Assembly: GCF_003992315.1 (NCBI RefSeq)
Contig: NZ_RQVE01000003.1
Span: forward strand, 62,001 to 126,000
Length of the DNA: 64,000 nt
Source: Veillonella sp. 3891
Lineage (GTDB): Bacteria > Bacillota > Negativicutes > Veillonellales > Veillonellaceae
Reading direction: 5' to 3'
Shown piece by piece: positions 47,435 to 57,148 of this stretch. The notes beneath the pieces are model-generated. The model had not been told where the DNA came from and searched no databases. It saw only the letters and a program-made list of their open reading frames with translations. Position numbers and translations under genes: made by a program. Numbering within the stretch: position 1 is the first letter of the stretch; each line of letters starts with the position of its first letter.

Positions 47435-47476
47435 AAAAGGCTGTAAGCAAAAAATACGAATGCTTACAGCCTTTTT
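47435..47476. terminator. Bidirectional terminator after the Rpn gene
   Basis: AAAAGGCTGTAAGCA (47435-47449) and TGCTTACAGCCTTTTT (47461-47476) form a perfect stem, with A and T runs on both sides. Confidence 0.85.
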
Positions 47477-47567
47477 CTACAATGTGTATAAACTTTTATG
47501 TAATCGTTAAATATATTGCATATCTGAATGAATCAAAGTATAGCGTGTTGAGATTATACACAAATAA

Positions 47568-49304
47568 TCAATTGTTGTGGTTATTTTCTGTATACCCTTC
47601 AGGTGCTTTAGGTTCTACTACAATGTCGTTATGGGTGTTAAAGATGACATACCCCAAAGGTGATCCAGGTGGCTTTTTAATATGTTTCACTAAGGTGTAG
47701 TCCACGGTTACTTTAGACGTATCTTTTCCTTTGCTAAAGTACGCAGCGATTTGCGCAGCGGCTTCAATCATTTTAATATCTGGCTCTATATCTGAACGTA
47801 AGATAACATGAGATCCTTGAATATGCTGTGTATGTAACCATAGGTCATTAGGTTTAGCCCAACGGTTGGTGAGGTATTCATTTTGTTGGTTATTTTGTCC
47901 TACATATACGTCACCATTAGGAATAGTAAAATGCAAGAAATTATCTTTTTTAATCTTGAAAGGAATTGGTTTTTTCGATTGTCGCAAAATGCCTGCACTT
48001 TCACATTCACTGCGAATTTCTTGAACAGACTGTTTGGTCGTAGCTAAAGATAAACTGTATTGTATGGATTCCAAATAAGAAAGGCGCATGGTGCTTTGTT
48101 CTAGTTGGTATTGACCATTTTTCGTGCGATTTTTCATCTTCCGATATAGTTTATAATAAGCTTGCGCATTTTCTGTAATGGATAATGGAGGATCCAATGG
48201 GATTGTAATATCTTCAGCCGAGTCAGATAATACATTTTGCACTGTTACTTCCGACTCATAGTGGTGAGGCAAGTAGCTATAAATCATGAGCAAATCCCCA
48301 TAGGATTTATACATATCAGCTTTGGATGTGTCATCTAGCTCAGCTTGAATTTTTTCGTGACGACCTTCTTCTTTTTTGATAGCGGCGGCGATAATTTTTT
48401 CTAACTCTTTTCCTGCCGTATGAATGGCTCCTAGTTTTGCCACATCCTGTGAAAGGGCCTCAGAAATTGTTGGATACTGGATAGTATCAACAATGGTGTG
48501 GGGGGAACATTCACAGAGTGGAATAGGCGTTAACAAGCGTTTACCAGTAGCCGTGGTGTATTGGAATAATCCTTGTGCCCTAAGAAGTTGGGATTGCAAA
48601 TTAGTAAGTCCTTCGGTGATGCTATTGATGAACTCCGCTGTCATCGGTGTCGTAGGAGTTAGCCCCATACGATAACATAGATTATCTAATAGGACAGGAC
48701 CAAAACCATTGAAGATGTGACGAATCGTATTGCCCACTGTATCTTGGGAAAAGGATAGTAGCAACTGCGTTATTTCATGACTAGAGAATTGCATGAGGTC
48801 AACACGAGATGTATTAGGCGGTAATTCATAGGGTAATTTAGGTGCCACTGAACGCACACGATTCATAAGTGGTGTGACATGAACAAGGGATTCTAAAATG
48901 ATGCCATCTTGTACGAAAATGCAGTTGGAATATTTACCCATTAGTTCTACATAGATTTCATTTACAACGATGGAACCATCTAAGCCTAATTTGTCGGCAG
49001 TGATGCGGATGATACGGTCTCCGTGAAGTTGCTCGATATTGGTAATGCGAGCTCCTTCAATGTGTTTCCGTAAATACATAATGAGGGAGGTGGGCTCCTT
49101 TGGAGCATCTACTATTTTATCTGTTACATAGATAGAGGGAGCACTACCTACGGTAATCACTAAGTAGGGACTTGTGGTAGGTGTATTAATTTTTAAAAGT
49201 ATACTTGTTTTATCAATCTGCTGAATACGTTGGATCTGACCGTTTCCGACTTGCTCGTTCAGTTCTCGTATTAATACAGACAATGTTAAACCATCTAAAT
49301 TCAT
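47568..49304 (-). CDS. rqcH: Ribosome quality control factor RqcH (NFACT/FbpA family)
   Basis: A 578-residue NFACT protein. The NFACT-N domain starts MNLDGLTLSVLIRELNEQV, a coiled-coil middle follows, and the NFACT-R domain has DVYVGQNNQQNEYLT and NDLWLHTQHIQGSHVIL. Bacterial RqcH adds alanine tails to nascent chains on stalled 50S subunits; older names call it a fibronectin-binding protein. It is monocistronic on the minus strand, with AAAGGATT before the ATG. Confidence 0.93.
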   Translation of the reverse strand: MNLDGLTLSVLIRELNEQVGNGQIQRIQQIDKTSILLKINTPTTSPYLVITVGSAPSIYVTDKIVDAPKEPTSLIMYLRKHIEGARITNIEQLHGDRIIRITADKLGLDGSIVVNEIYVELMGKYSNCIFVQDGIILESLVHVTPLMNRVRSVAPKLPYELPPNTSRVDLMQFSSHEITQLLLSFSQDTVGNTIRHIFNGFGPVLLDNLCYRMGLTPTTPMTAEFINSITEGLTNLQSQLLRAQGLFQYTTATGKRLLTPIPLCECSPHTIVDTIQYPTISEALSQDVAKLGAIHTAGKELEKIIAAAIKKEEGRHEKIQAELDDTSKADMYKSYGDLLMIYSYLPHHYESEVTVQNVLSDSAEDITIPLDPPLSITENAQAYYKLYRKMKNRTKNGQYQLEQSTMRLSYLESIQYSLSLATTKQSVQEIRSECESAGILRQSKKPIPFKIKKDNFLHFTIPNGDVYVGQNNQQNEYLTNRWAKPNDLWLHTQHIQGSHVILRSDIEPDIKMIEAAAQIAAYFSKGKDTSKVTVDYTLVKHIKKPPGSPLGYVIFNTHNDIVVEPKAPEGYTENNHNN

Positions 49305-49491
49305 GGGAATCCTTTCGTTATAGGTGTATTGTTATATCTGAAAGTGTAACGTATCAGTGAAATCATACTTCGATACTATACAAAAGACATAGCTATTTAT
49401 TTATAAGATTACATAAATGATTGATATTACATGGTATATTACTAAGGATACCATGCGTATGTACTATTGATTAAGAAGGGGATAAATTTTA

Positions 49492-49548
49492 AAAACCATC
49501 CCTATACTAGTATACACTAATCTAGTACTAGTAGATATAGGTAGGTTT
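49492..49548. repeat. Imperfect hairpin in the rqcH-yicC gap
   Basis: AAAACCATCCCTATACTAGTA pairs imperfectly with the strand ending at 49548 (GATATAGGTAGGTTTT). The 482-bp gap between the divergent genes otherwise holds only AT-rich sequence, including a CTTACC/GGTAAG repeat around a TATACT box just before yicC. Confidence 0.45.
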
Positions 49549-49786
49549 TGAATTAAAGGTATGACACCCAAAATATAGCTGAATAGAGACATGGTTAAAC
49601 TTGATGTTTCATTGAGATAAATCTATAAGAGAAGGATAATGCATATCTGGATTAGCAGTGAATTAAAATTTCTAACTATATTAACCTTATGCTAGATATA
49701 GATTAGAGCAAATAAAACGTTTTATTTTTAGTCTTACCGTGCTATACTGAAAGGTAAGAAATAGAACGGAAACGCGAGGTAAATCC

Positions 49787-50668
49787 ATGAACAGTATGAC
49801 AGGCTTTGGTCGCGGCATAGTGACTACAGAAACAGGAAGTTTCCAAGTAGAGATTAAAACGGTAAACACAAGGTATTGTGATATTACAATTAAAAGTCCT
49901 AAACAATTTAATATCTTTGAAGACAAAGTACGACGGTTGATCCAATCTGCCTTTCAACGTGGTAAGGTAGAGGTGTCTATTTTATACAAAGAGTCCGGTG
50001 AGCAAGAGAAAGAATTATCTATGAATCGTGCTTTATGTGGACAGATTAAACAATTTTTGGTAGACGAGGGATTCTATACAGATGTGAAAGAGGTTCCTCT
50101 ATCGGCGATTATGTCCATTTCTTCGGATTGGATCTCTGTAGAAGAACCACCTACTGATGAAGAGGCGATGGGACGAGCCTTAGAAGAGGCAACAAAATTA
50201 GCCATAGACGGTGTTCTTGCGATGCGTGCCAAAGAAGGTATTGCGATGAAAGAAGATATTACGAAGCGACTACAAGGGATTGAAACATTATTCGCTTATA
50301 TGGAAAGTCGAAGAGATGTAGCTTTAGCGCACCATGAAGAGCGATTATTGCAACGAATCCAAACTATGCTAGATAAAGTGGGCGTAGATTTTCAAGAAGA
50401 ACGGTTTATGCAAGAAGTGGCTATACTTTCAGATAAGGTAGATATTTCAGAAGAGATTGCCCGATTTGCATCACATGTGGTACAATTAAAGGAAATCCTT
50501 GAGGAAGAAGGGCCTATTGGACGCAAGCTAGATTTCTTGTTACAAGAAATGAACCGTGAGGTTAATACTATGGGATCTAAGGGGAATGAAATTACAATTG
50601 TAGATACAGTTGTACAATTGAAAGTAGAGTTAGAAAAAGTAAGAGAGCAAATTCAGAATATAGAATAA
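49787..50668 (+). CDS. yicC: YicC-family endoribonuclease
   Basis: 293 residues. The N-terminal MNSMTGFGRG and the C-terminal GRKLDFLLQEMNREVNTMGSK are the two YicC signatures. E. coli YicC is an RNase acting on small RNA. It starts an operon with gmk and rpoZ, the same order as in Bacillus (where remA sits in between; it is missing here). Confidence 0.93.
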   Translation: MNSMTGFGRGIVTTETGSFQVEIKTVNTRYCDITIKSPKQFNIFEDKVRRLIQSAFQRGKVEVSILYKESGEQEKELSMNRALCGQIKQFLVDEGFYTDVKEVPLSAIMSISSDWISVEEPPTDEEAMGRALEEATKLAIDGVLAMRAKEGIAMKEDITKRLQGIETLFAYMESRRDVALAHHEERLLQRIQTMLDKVGVDFQEERFMQEVAILSDKVDISEEIARFASHVVQLKEILEEEGPIGRKLDFLLQEMNREVNTMGSKGNEITIVDTVVQLKVELEKVREQIQNIE

Positions 50669-50692
50669 TGTGTAAGTAGTACTGGAGTTATC

Positions 50693-51325
50693 ATGTCTGA
50701 TAAAGGAATATTAATCGTCATTTCAGGACCATCTGGGGCAGGAAAAGGCACGATTTGTGCAGAACTCCGCAAACAAATGCCGAATTTGGTCTATTCTGTA
50801 TCAATGACCACACGTCAACCACGAGTGGGTGAAGAAGAGGGTATTAGCTATTTCTTCCGAGATGTAGAGACATTTGAAAAACTAATCAAAGAAGATGCAT
50901 TCTTAGAATATGCAAAAGTGTATGATAATTATTATGGTACACCAAAAGAGCACGTGATGAACTTATTAGAAGAAGGCAAAAGCGTGATTTTAGAGATTGA
51001 TATTCAAGGTGCTATGAAGGTAAAAGAATCCTACAGTGATGCGGTCTTTATCTACGTTGTACCGCCATCATTAGATGTGCTGACATCTCGTCTGCATGGT
51101 CGTGGTACAGATGATAAAGAAGTCATTCATAAACGTTTATCTTTGGCTTGTTCTGAGCTGGCTTTGGCACATCGTTACGATTATATTGTCGTCAATGATG
51201 ATTTAGAAGATGCCATTGAAAGAACGGCCTCAATTTTGCGCGCTGAAACTTGTAAAATCAGCCGCAACAAAGAAAAGATTCAATACATTTATAAACGGTA
51301 TAGCAATGAGCAAGGACAGCAATAA
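50693..51325 (+). CDS. gmk: Guanylate kinase
   Basis: Phosphorylates GMP to GDP (210 residues). The P-loop is LIVISGPSGAGKGTICAEL, followed by SVSMTTRQPRVGEEEGISYFF for GMP binding. It lies 24 bp after yicC. Confidence 0.96.
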   Translation: MSDKGILIVISGPSGAGKGTICAELRKQMPNLVYSVSMTTRQPRVGEEEGISYFFRDVETFEKLIKEDAFLEYAKVYDNYYGTPKEHVMNLLEEGKSVILEIDIQGAMKVKESYSDAVFIYVVPPSLDVLTSRLHGRGTDDKEVIHKRLSLACSELALAHRYDYIVVNDDLEDAIERTASILRAETCKISRNKEKIQYIYKRYSNEQGQQ

Positions 51326-51355
51326 TATAGTAAGTAGACAAAGGAGACTTTCATT

Positions 51356-51568
51356 ATGATGGTAGAACCGCATTTAAAAGATTTGGAAAAACAAGTGGAC
51401 AGCAAGTACACATTGGTCACATTAGCTGCTAAGCGTGCTCGTGAATTGACAGATGGAGATCCATCTTTGGTAGGAGAAGTAGGAACAGAAAACCCTGTAT
51501 CTATTGCTTTGTATGAAATCGCTGCGGAACAAGTAGGTTTTGAACGCACGAAAGATGGCGTGAAATAA
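51356..51568 (+). CDS. rpoZ: RNA polymerase omega subunit
   Basis: 70 residues, with SKYTLVTLAAKRARELTDG, the conserved omega core for RNA polymerase assembly. The start is one of two adjacent ATGs (51356 or 51359) behind AAGGAGA. Directly after the stop a 10-bp unit TTTGATATAA occurs twice in tandem. Confidence 0.93.
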   Translation: MMVEPHLKDLEKQVDSKYTLVTLAAKRARELTDGDPSLVGEVGTENPVSIALYEIAAEQVGFERTKDGVK

Positions 51569-51595
51569 TTTGATATAATTTGATATAATAACAGA

Positions 51596-51643
51596 TGCCT
51601 AATGAGTAGAGAAATCAAAGCTGTATTCATTAGGTATTTTTTT
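51596..51643 (+). terminator. Terminator after rpoZ
   Basis: CCTAATGA (51598-51605) pairs with TCATTAGG (51627-51634), followed by a run of seven T. Confidence 0.8.
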
Positions 51644-51754
51644 AACGTATACTACATTCCTAAAAGCTATAATAAAAGGCACTACAAAGGTAGAAAATAT
51701 AAGGGAAGTAGGGTATAATTGAACTGTTCATGTAAATATATATTGGAGGTTTAT

Positions 51755-52249
51755 ATGGCTAAAGATTGTTCATTTGACGTAGTATCCGAAGTGGATATGC
51801 AAGAAGTAGATAATGCAGTAAATCAAGCGAAGAAAGAAATCGGCACACGATACGATTTTCGTAATAGCAAAGCAGATATAGAACACGATGGTGACACGAT
51901 TAAAATTCATTGCGATGATGAATATAAATTAGGGGCTATCATTGATGTACTAAAAGGAAAAATGGTTAAACGTAATGTAGCTATTAAAAATTTAGAGTAT
52001 GGCAAAATTGAACCAGCATCTGGCGGTACTGTTCGCCAAGTTGTGACCATCAAAAATGGTATCTCTAAAGAGGTGGCTAAGGATGTTGTCAAATTAATTA
52101 AAAATATGAAATTAAAAGTGACGGCTCAAATTATGGAAGACCAAGTACGTGTAGCAGGAAAAGATAAAGATCAGTTGCAAGCAGTGATTACCATGCTTCG
52201 TGAACAAGATTTACCTGTGGAATTACAATTTGTGAACTTCCGTTCTTAA
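51755..52249 (+). CDS. YajQ family nucleotide-binding protein
   Basis: 164 residues. MAKDCSFDVVSEVDMQEVDNA and GTRYDFRNSKADIEHDGD are typical of YajQ; some members bind cyclic di-GMP or tRNA, and the precise role here is unknown. TTGGAGGT lies before the ATG at 51755. Confidence 0.9.
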   Translation: MAKDCSFDVVSEVDMQEVDNAVNQAKKEIGTRYDFRNSKADIEHDGDTIKIHCDDEYKLGAIIDVLKGKMVKRNVAIKNLEYGKIEPASGGTVRQVVTIKNGISKEVAKDVVKLIKNMKLKVTAQIMEDQVRVAGKDKDQLQAVITMLREQDLPVELQFVNFRS

Positions 52250-52255
52250 TCAAAT

Positions 52256-52289
52256 AGAGGAGCATCACCCAATAGATGCTCCTATTTTA
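52256..52289 (+). terminator. Terminator after the yajQ-type gene
   Basis: AGGAGCATC (52258-52266) pairs with GATGCTCCT (52275-52283), then ATTTTA. It separates the yajQ-type gene from the cobalamin operon only 15 bp before cbiD. Confidence 0.75.
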
Positions 52290-52303
52290 TCATGTGAGGG
52301 ACT

Positions 52304-53422
52304 ATGAACGTAGAAGATATGCGTGGTGGATACACCACTGGTTCCTGTGCAACAGCAGGGGTGAAAGCTGGACTCTTAGCCCTAATCGAAGAAGAAATTG
52401 TTGATGAAGTTTCTATACGAAACCCTCAAGATGCTTTCATTGATGTACCCATTGCTAAGGTAGAAGTAGTATCGCCAACAGAAGCGATGGTGACGGTTGT
52501 GAAAGATGGTGGTGACGACCCCGATGTCACACATGGCACAGATATTGTGACTACGGTGACACTCAATCAATCGGGTGCCATCACCTACGAAGCTGGCTTT
52601 GGTGTTGGTACAGTGACGAAACCAGGATTGGCATTATCCGTAGGAGAGCCTGCCATCAATCCAGGTCCTAGAACGATGATTTCCTATGTGTTTGATGAGT
52701 TGGTACCGAAGGGCATGGGTATCCATGTGAGAGTCTCTGTTCCAGCGGGAGAAACCTTAGCTAGAAAAACCCTGAATGGCACTCTTGGTATTGAAGGTGG
52801 TATTTCTATCATTGGCACTACAGGTATTGTAAAACCTATGAGTGAAGAAGGGTTTAAAAACTCCTTAGTACCGCAATTGCGTGTCATGAAAGAAGCAGGT
52901 TATGCGACAGCTATCTTAGTTCCGGGCCGCATTGGTCAAGAAATCGCTAAGGAACAACTAGGTATTTCTATTAATCAAATGGCAGAAACCAGTAATTTTA
53001 TTGGCTTTATGCTAGAACAATGTGTAAAAATTGGTTTTAAAAATATTCTTATCATTGGTCATATTGGTAAAATTATTAAGCTCGCTAGCGGTAGCTTTCA
53101 CACCCATAATCGCATGAGTGATGGTCGTATGGAAACGATCGTTGCCTATGCAGCCTTAGAAGGAGCATCCCAACAGGTGTGTGAAGAATTAATGGAATGT
53201 CGCACAACAGAGGCTGCCATGCCAATTATCGAACGAGAACACTTGGAAGGTATTTACCAGCGTGTAGCGGATCGAGCATCCTTACGTTCTATGCGCTATA
53301 TTGCTCAAGAGGCAAAAGTTGGTATTATCATATCTACCTTAGATGGCACTATACTGGCCGTCGATGAGGTAGCGAAGGAAATAGGAGAAGAAGAATCATG
53401 GCACATACCTTGTATGTCGTAG
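52304..53422 (+). CDS. cbiD: Cobalt-precorrin-5B C1-methyltransferase
   Basis: Methylates C-1 of the corrin ring in the anaerobic (early cobalt) cobalamin route (372 residues). RGGYTTGSCATAGVKA at the N-terminus and HIGKIIKLASGSFHTHNRMSDGR-like sequence in the middle are the family signatures (cut here to fit). The first gene of an eight-gene cbi block in which nearly every stop overlaps the next start. No cobalamin riboswitch is visible in the short leader. Confidence 0.93.
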   Translation: MNVEDMRGGYTTGSCATAGVKAGLLALIEEEIVDEVSIRNPQDAFIDVPIAKVEVVSPTEAMVTVVKDGGDDPDVTHGTDIVTTVTLNQSGAITYEAGFGVGTVTKPGLALSVGEPAINPGPRTMISYVFDELVPKGMGIHVRVSVPAGETLARKTLNGTLGIEGGISIIGTTGIVKPMSEEGFKNSLVPQLRVMKEAGYATAILVPGRIGQEIAKEQLGISINQMAETSNFIGFMLEQCVKIGFKNILIIGHIGKIIKLASGSFHTHNRMSDGRMETIVAYAALEGASQQVCEELMECRTTEAAMPIIEREHLEGIYQRVADRASLRSMRYIAQEAKVGIIISTLDGTILAVDEVAKEIGEEESWHIPCMS

Positions 53423-54024
53423 GTATTGGTCCTGGGAATCCAGAGTATGTAGTACCTAGAGGATTAGATCTCATCAAAGATGCTAAGGTCCTTGTGGGAA
53501 GTGAACGGGCATTAGAAGATTTTGCGTTGCCTGGTCAGTTAACGTTTCCTATAGCAAAATTAGGACCTATGGCTGAATGGATGGGCGAGCAACTACAATC
53601 CAATGATATTGTAGTATTAGTGAGTGGTGATACAGGATATTATTCTTTATTGCCATATTTGAAAACTAAATTCCCTAATAATCCTATTGATGTGACGCCG
53701 GGCATTAGCTCCATGACATTTGCCTTTGCTAGACTTGGAGAAGTGTGGCACAACGCAGATTTAATGAGCTTTCACGGTCGTCGACCAGAGGAAAAAGATT
53801 TGTATTATGCGGAAGGACGTAAGTTAGGATTCTTAACAGATCCCGAACAAAATCCTGCCTATATTGCAAAATATTTAATCGAAGAACATGGTTGGCCGAA
53901 GGATACAAAAGCGGCTGCTTGTGAACGATTGAGTTATGAAGATGAGCGTATTGAACGCAGTACATTAGAAGAATTACAGACATTGGAGGGCTTCGGTCAC
54001 TCCGTGATGGTGGTATTAGGATGA
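53398..54024 (+). CDS. cbiE: Cobalt-precorrin-7 C5-methyltransferase
   Basis: 208 residues of the tetrapyrrole methylase fold. The SAM-binding start LYVVGIGPGNPEYVVPRG and the VSGDTGYYSLLPYL loop identify it. It overlaps cbiD by 25 bp, with AGGAG in the cbiD coding sequence, and cbiT by 4 bp; in many bacteria CbiE and CbiT are fused as CobL. Confidence 0.93.
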   Translation: MAHTLYVVGIGPGNPEYVVPRGLDLIKDAKVLVGSERALEDFALPGQLTFPIAKLGPMAEWMGEQLQSNDIVVLVSGDTGYYSLLPYLKTKFPNNPIDVTPGISSMTFAFARLGEVWHNADLMSFHGRRPEEKDLYYAEGRKLGFLTDPEQNPAYIAKYLIEEHGWPKDTKAAACERLSYEDERIERSTLEELQTLEGFGHSVMVVLG

Positions 54025-54602
54025 GACATTTTTTTGGAATTGAAGACGAGGAATTTATTCGTGGCGACGTACCCATGACGAAAAAAGAAATTCGCATGGT
54101 TGTTATGAATGCCGCTCGTGTAGAAGAAGATAGCGTGGTTCTTGATGTGGGAGCAGGCACAGGATCCATTTCCATTGAGGCTGCCTTAGCAGCTCCAAAA
54201 GGACATGTGTATGCTATCGAACGCTTTGAAAAAGCGACAGACTTAATTCGCCAAAATCAAGAAAAATTTGGCGTAAAAAACTTAACAATTATTGAAGCCA
54301 AAGCACCAGAAGGTATGGAAGATTTACCAGAGCTTGATGCTGTCATTATCGGTGGTAGTGCTGGCGGTATGGGTACCATTGTGGATGAGGCTACACGCTT
54401 GTTGAAAGTGGGCGGTCGTCTTGTGGTAACTGCTGTTACTATGGAAACAGGGTATACGATTTTGAAAGAGTTAAAAGGTAGACCGTATACCTATGAAGGA
54501 TTTCAAATGCAAGTGAGCCGTTTCAGAAAAGCTGGTCCCTATCATTTGTTAAACCCATTGAGCCCTATTTTTATCGTAACTGCAGTGAAACAGGAGGCAT
54601 AA
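54021..54602 (+). CDS. cbiT: Cobalt-precorrin-6B C15-methyltransferase (decarboxylating)
   Basis: 193 residues of the Rossmann SAM-methyltransferase fold. The N-terminal EFIRGDVPMTKKEIR and SAM motif VLDVGAGTGSISIEAAL are diagnostic. It works with CbiE at two positions of the ring. The start overlaps the cbiE stop (ATGA). Confidence 0.93.
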   Translation: MRHFFGIEDEEFIRGDVPMTKKEIRMVVMNAARVEEDSVVLDVGAGTGSISIEAALAAPKGHVYAIERFEKATDLIRQNQEKFGVKNLTIIEAKAPEGMEDLPELDAVIIGGSAGGMGTIVDEATRLLKVGGRLVVTAVTMETGYTILKELKGRPYTYEGFQMQVSRFRKAGPYHLLNPLSPIFIVTAVKQEA

Positions 54603-54603
54603 T

Positions 54604-55362
54604 ATGGCACAAGTGCATATCGTGGGCGCAGGCCCTGGGGATCCAGAATTAATTACTCGTAAAGGTTATCGATTGGTACAAGAAGCTGATGTAGTGATCT
54701 ACGCTGGTTCTCTAGTTAACCCAGCGATTTTAGAAGCTTGTAAGGAAGGCTGTGAAATTCACAACTCTGCTTCTATGAGCTTAGATGATGTATTAGCAGT
54801 CATAAAAGCCAGCGTAGCAGAAGGTAAAACAGTAGTGCGTTTACACACTGGTGACCCTGCTATCTACGGAGCCATCCAAGAACAAATGGATGCTTTAAAA
54901 GAAATGGGCATTACCTATGATGTAACACCAGGGGTAAGCTCCTTCTTAGCGACAGCAGCAGCGTTGCAACAAGAGTATACATTGCCAAATGTAACCCAAA
55001 CTGTCATCATCACTCGCATGGAAGGCAGAACACCAATGCCAGAGAAAGAAAAATTATCCATGTTGGCTAGCCATGGTGCAACAATGTGTATTTTCTTGTC
55101 CGTTCAAATGATTGATAAAGTGGCAGCAGAATTAATCGAAGGTGGCTACGATAAAACGACACCAGTTGCTATCGTTGTAAAAGCATCTTGGCCTGACCAA
55201 CGCATTATTCGAGGCACTTTAGAAACGATTGCTGATGTAGTGGCAGAAGAAGGCGTGATCCGCCAAGCCATGATCGTGGTAAGCCGTGTATTGGATACAG
55301 ATTATGAATTATCTAAACTCTATGACAAAGGCTTTGCCCATATGTATCGAGATGCGAAGTGA
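54604..55362 (+). CDS. cbiF: Cobalt-precorrin-4 C11-methyltransferase
   Basis: 252 residues of the tetrapyrrole methylase fold: VHIVGAGPGDPELITRKG, then YAGSLVNPAIL, RLHTGDPAIYGAIQEQ and the VTPGVSSFLATAAAL loop, all matching CbiF/CobM. AGGAGG precedes the ATG. Confidence 0.93.
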   Translation: MAQVHIVGAGPGDPELITRKGYRLVQEADVVIYAGSLVNPAILEACKEGCEIHNSASMSLDDVLAVIKASVAEGKTVVRLHTGDPAIYGAIQEQMDALKEMGITYDVTPGVSSFLATAAALQQEYTLPNVTQTVIITRMEGRTPMPEKEKLSMLASHGATMCIFLSVQMIDKVAAELIEGGYDKTTPVAIVVKASWPDQRIIRGTLETIADVVAEEGVIRQAMIVVSRVLDTDYELSKLYDKGFAHMYRDAK

Positions 55363-56462
55363 TGAAGATTGCTATTGTATCTGTTACAAAACGGGGCGCG
55401 ACCCTTGGACAACAAGTACGCAGTGCTTATGTGCAAGAACATGTGGTAGATTGCTATGAAAAAGAAGAACGTGAAAGTGGAGACACAGCGATTTCCTTTT
55501 CTTCTTTGAAACCACATATAGAACAGTTGTGGAAAGACTATGACCGCATCTTATTCATTATGTCCACAGGCATTGTAGTGCGCATGATTGCACCTTTCAT
55601 CAAGCATAAATCAGAAGATCCAGCCATACTAGTAATGGATGAAGGTGGGCACTTCGTGATTAGCCTTTTATCGGGTCACTTAGGCGGTGCCAATGAATGG
55701 ACGAGCGAGGTGGCAATGATTACGGGAGCTACACCAGTGATTACGACAGCCACCGATGTAAATCAATTGCCTGCGCCAGATGTATTGGCTCGAAAAATCG
55801 GCGCCAAGGTGGAAGATTTTTCCATGCTTATCAAGGTGAATGCAGCTATCGTCAATGGAGAAAGTGTCAAATATTATCTGGATAGCACCTTGGCAGATGA
55901 CTTTGAACAAGCTGTACAAGCACATCAAGTGGACTATGTTCTCTTTCATCCAGAGGAACCATTCCCATGGGGAGAGGAGCCAAAGGTTGTCATTACGGAT
56001 AGAACCATTGATTGCATAGGCGTCACACTGGTGTTACGACCACCGACTATGACGGTGGGCATTGGATGCCGCCGTGATACACCGAAAGAATTGATACTTT
56101 CAGCGGTAGCAGAATCATTACAAAACGTAAGACGGTCCCCATTAAGTGTTAAGGGAGCAGCCTCAGTCATCGTGAAAGCTGATGAAATAGGATTATTGGA
56201 AGCCATGGAAGCACTAAAATGGCCTATCCAATTTTATACACAAGAAGAAATGGCCCCTTGTATTGAAGAGGCACATATTATTGAATCAAATTTTGTTAAA
56301 CAAACTATAGGAGTAGGAAACGTATGCGAAACGACAGCACTATTACTAGCGCAGGGGCAGGAGCTACTGCAGCACAAAACAATATTTCCGAGAACAACCG
56401 TAGCCATTGCACGGGTTCATTACAAGTCATCGGAATCGGACCTGGTAACCCAGAATTCATGA
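55362..56462 (+). CDS. cbiG: Cobalt-precorrin-5A hydrolase
   Basis: Opens the delta-lactone and releases the C2 unit, the ring-contraction step of the anaerobic route (366 residues). It has both the CbiG N part (IMSTGIVVRMIAPFIKHK, GHFVISLLSGHLGGANEW) and the C part (VGIGCRRDTPKELIL, ending GVGNVCETTALLLAQG). The ATG at 55362 shares one base with the cbiF stop. The last 139 bp also encode the start of CbiH in another frame. Confidence 0.92.
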   Translation: MKIAIVSVTKRGATLGQQVRSAYVQEHVVDCYEKEERESGDTAISFSSLKPHIEQLWKDYDRILFIMSTGIVVRMIAPFIKHKSEDPAILVMDEGGHFVISLLSGHLGGANEWTSEVAMITGATPVITTATDVNQLPAPDVLARKIGAKVEDFSMLIKVNAAIVNGESVKYYLDSTLADDFEQAVQAHQVDYVLFHPEEPFPWGEEPKVVITDRTIDCIGVTLVLRPPTMTVGIGCRRDTPKELILSAVAESLQNVRRSPLSVKGAASVIVKADEIGLLEAMEALKWPIQFYTQEEMAPCIEEAHIIESNFVKQTIGVGNVCETTALLLAQGQELLQHKTIFPRTTVAIARVHYKSSESDLVTQNS

Positions 56463-57148
56463 CACCAGAAGCACGTGAAGCCATTTTACAAGCAGACCGT
56501 GTGGTAGGTTATATTACGTATTTAGATTTGATTAAAGACCTAGTAGCAGACAAAGTCACTGTAGGTACAGGCATGATGCAAGAAGTGGATCGATGCCAAC
56601 AAGCTGTAGACTTAGCTGTAGAAGGTCATAAAGTGGTTGTGGTATCCAGTGGTGACCCTGGAGTATATGGCATGGCGGGTCTTGTCATCGAATTGGCTAA
56701 TAAAGTGGCAGAAGAAAAACGTCCTCCTGTACATATCGTACCAGGTTTAAGCGCAGTGAACATGGCAGCAGCTGTATTGGGTGCTCCATTGATGCATGAC
56801 TTCGCCGTGATTAGCTTGAGCGATTTGATGACACCATGGGATTTAATCAAAAAACGTGCCGCACTGTGTGCAGAAGGTGATATGGTTATCGCTTTATATA
56901 ATCCACGCAGTAAAAAACGTATCACCCATTTAGATGAAGTACGTGAATTGGTATTGCAACATCGTGACCCTAAAACACCAGTGGGGATCGTACAAAAAGC
57001 AGGCCGTGTAGGTCAACATATTATTATTTCTGATTTAGAACATTTCCACAAAGAAGAAATCGATATGCAAACATTAGTTATCATTGGTAATAGCCAAACA
57101 TACGTGGAAAATGGTCAAATCATTACACCACGAGGATATAAACTGTGA
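56324..57148 (+). CDS. cbiH: Cobalt-precorrin-3 C17-methyltransferase
   Basis: 274 residues. The methylase core begins LQVIGIGPGNPEFMTPEAR at about residue 35 and continues with VVVSSGDPGVYGMAGL and VVPGLSAVNMAAAV-like sequence. The first 34 residues (polar, Ala/Asn/Ser-rich) are an extension encoded inside cbiG. The ATG at 56324 has AGGAG upstream, and no other NTG start codon exists before the core, so the overlap appears to be real. Confidence 0.92.
   Translation: MRNDSTITSAGAGATAAQNNISENNRSHCTGSLQVIGIGPGNPEFMTPEAREAILQADRVVGYITYLDLIKDLVADKVTVGTGMMQEVDRCQQAVDLAVEGHKVVVVSSGDPGVYGMAGLVIELANKVAEEKRPPVHIVPGLSAVNMAAAVLGAPLMHDFAVISLSDLMTPWDLIKKRAALCAEGDMVIALYNPRSKKRITHLDEVRELVLQHRDPKTPVGIVQKAGRVGQHIIISDLEHFHKEEIDMQTLVIIGNSQTYVENGQIITPRGYKL

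Noticed and set aside
52290-52303. Cobalamin riboswitch in front of cbiD
   Set aside because: The leader is only about 15 bp after a terminator, too short for this riboswitch class.
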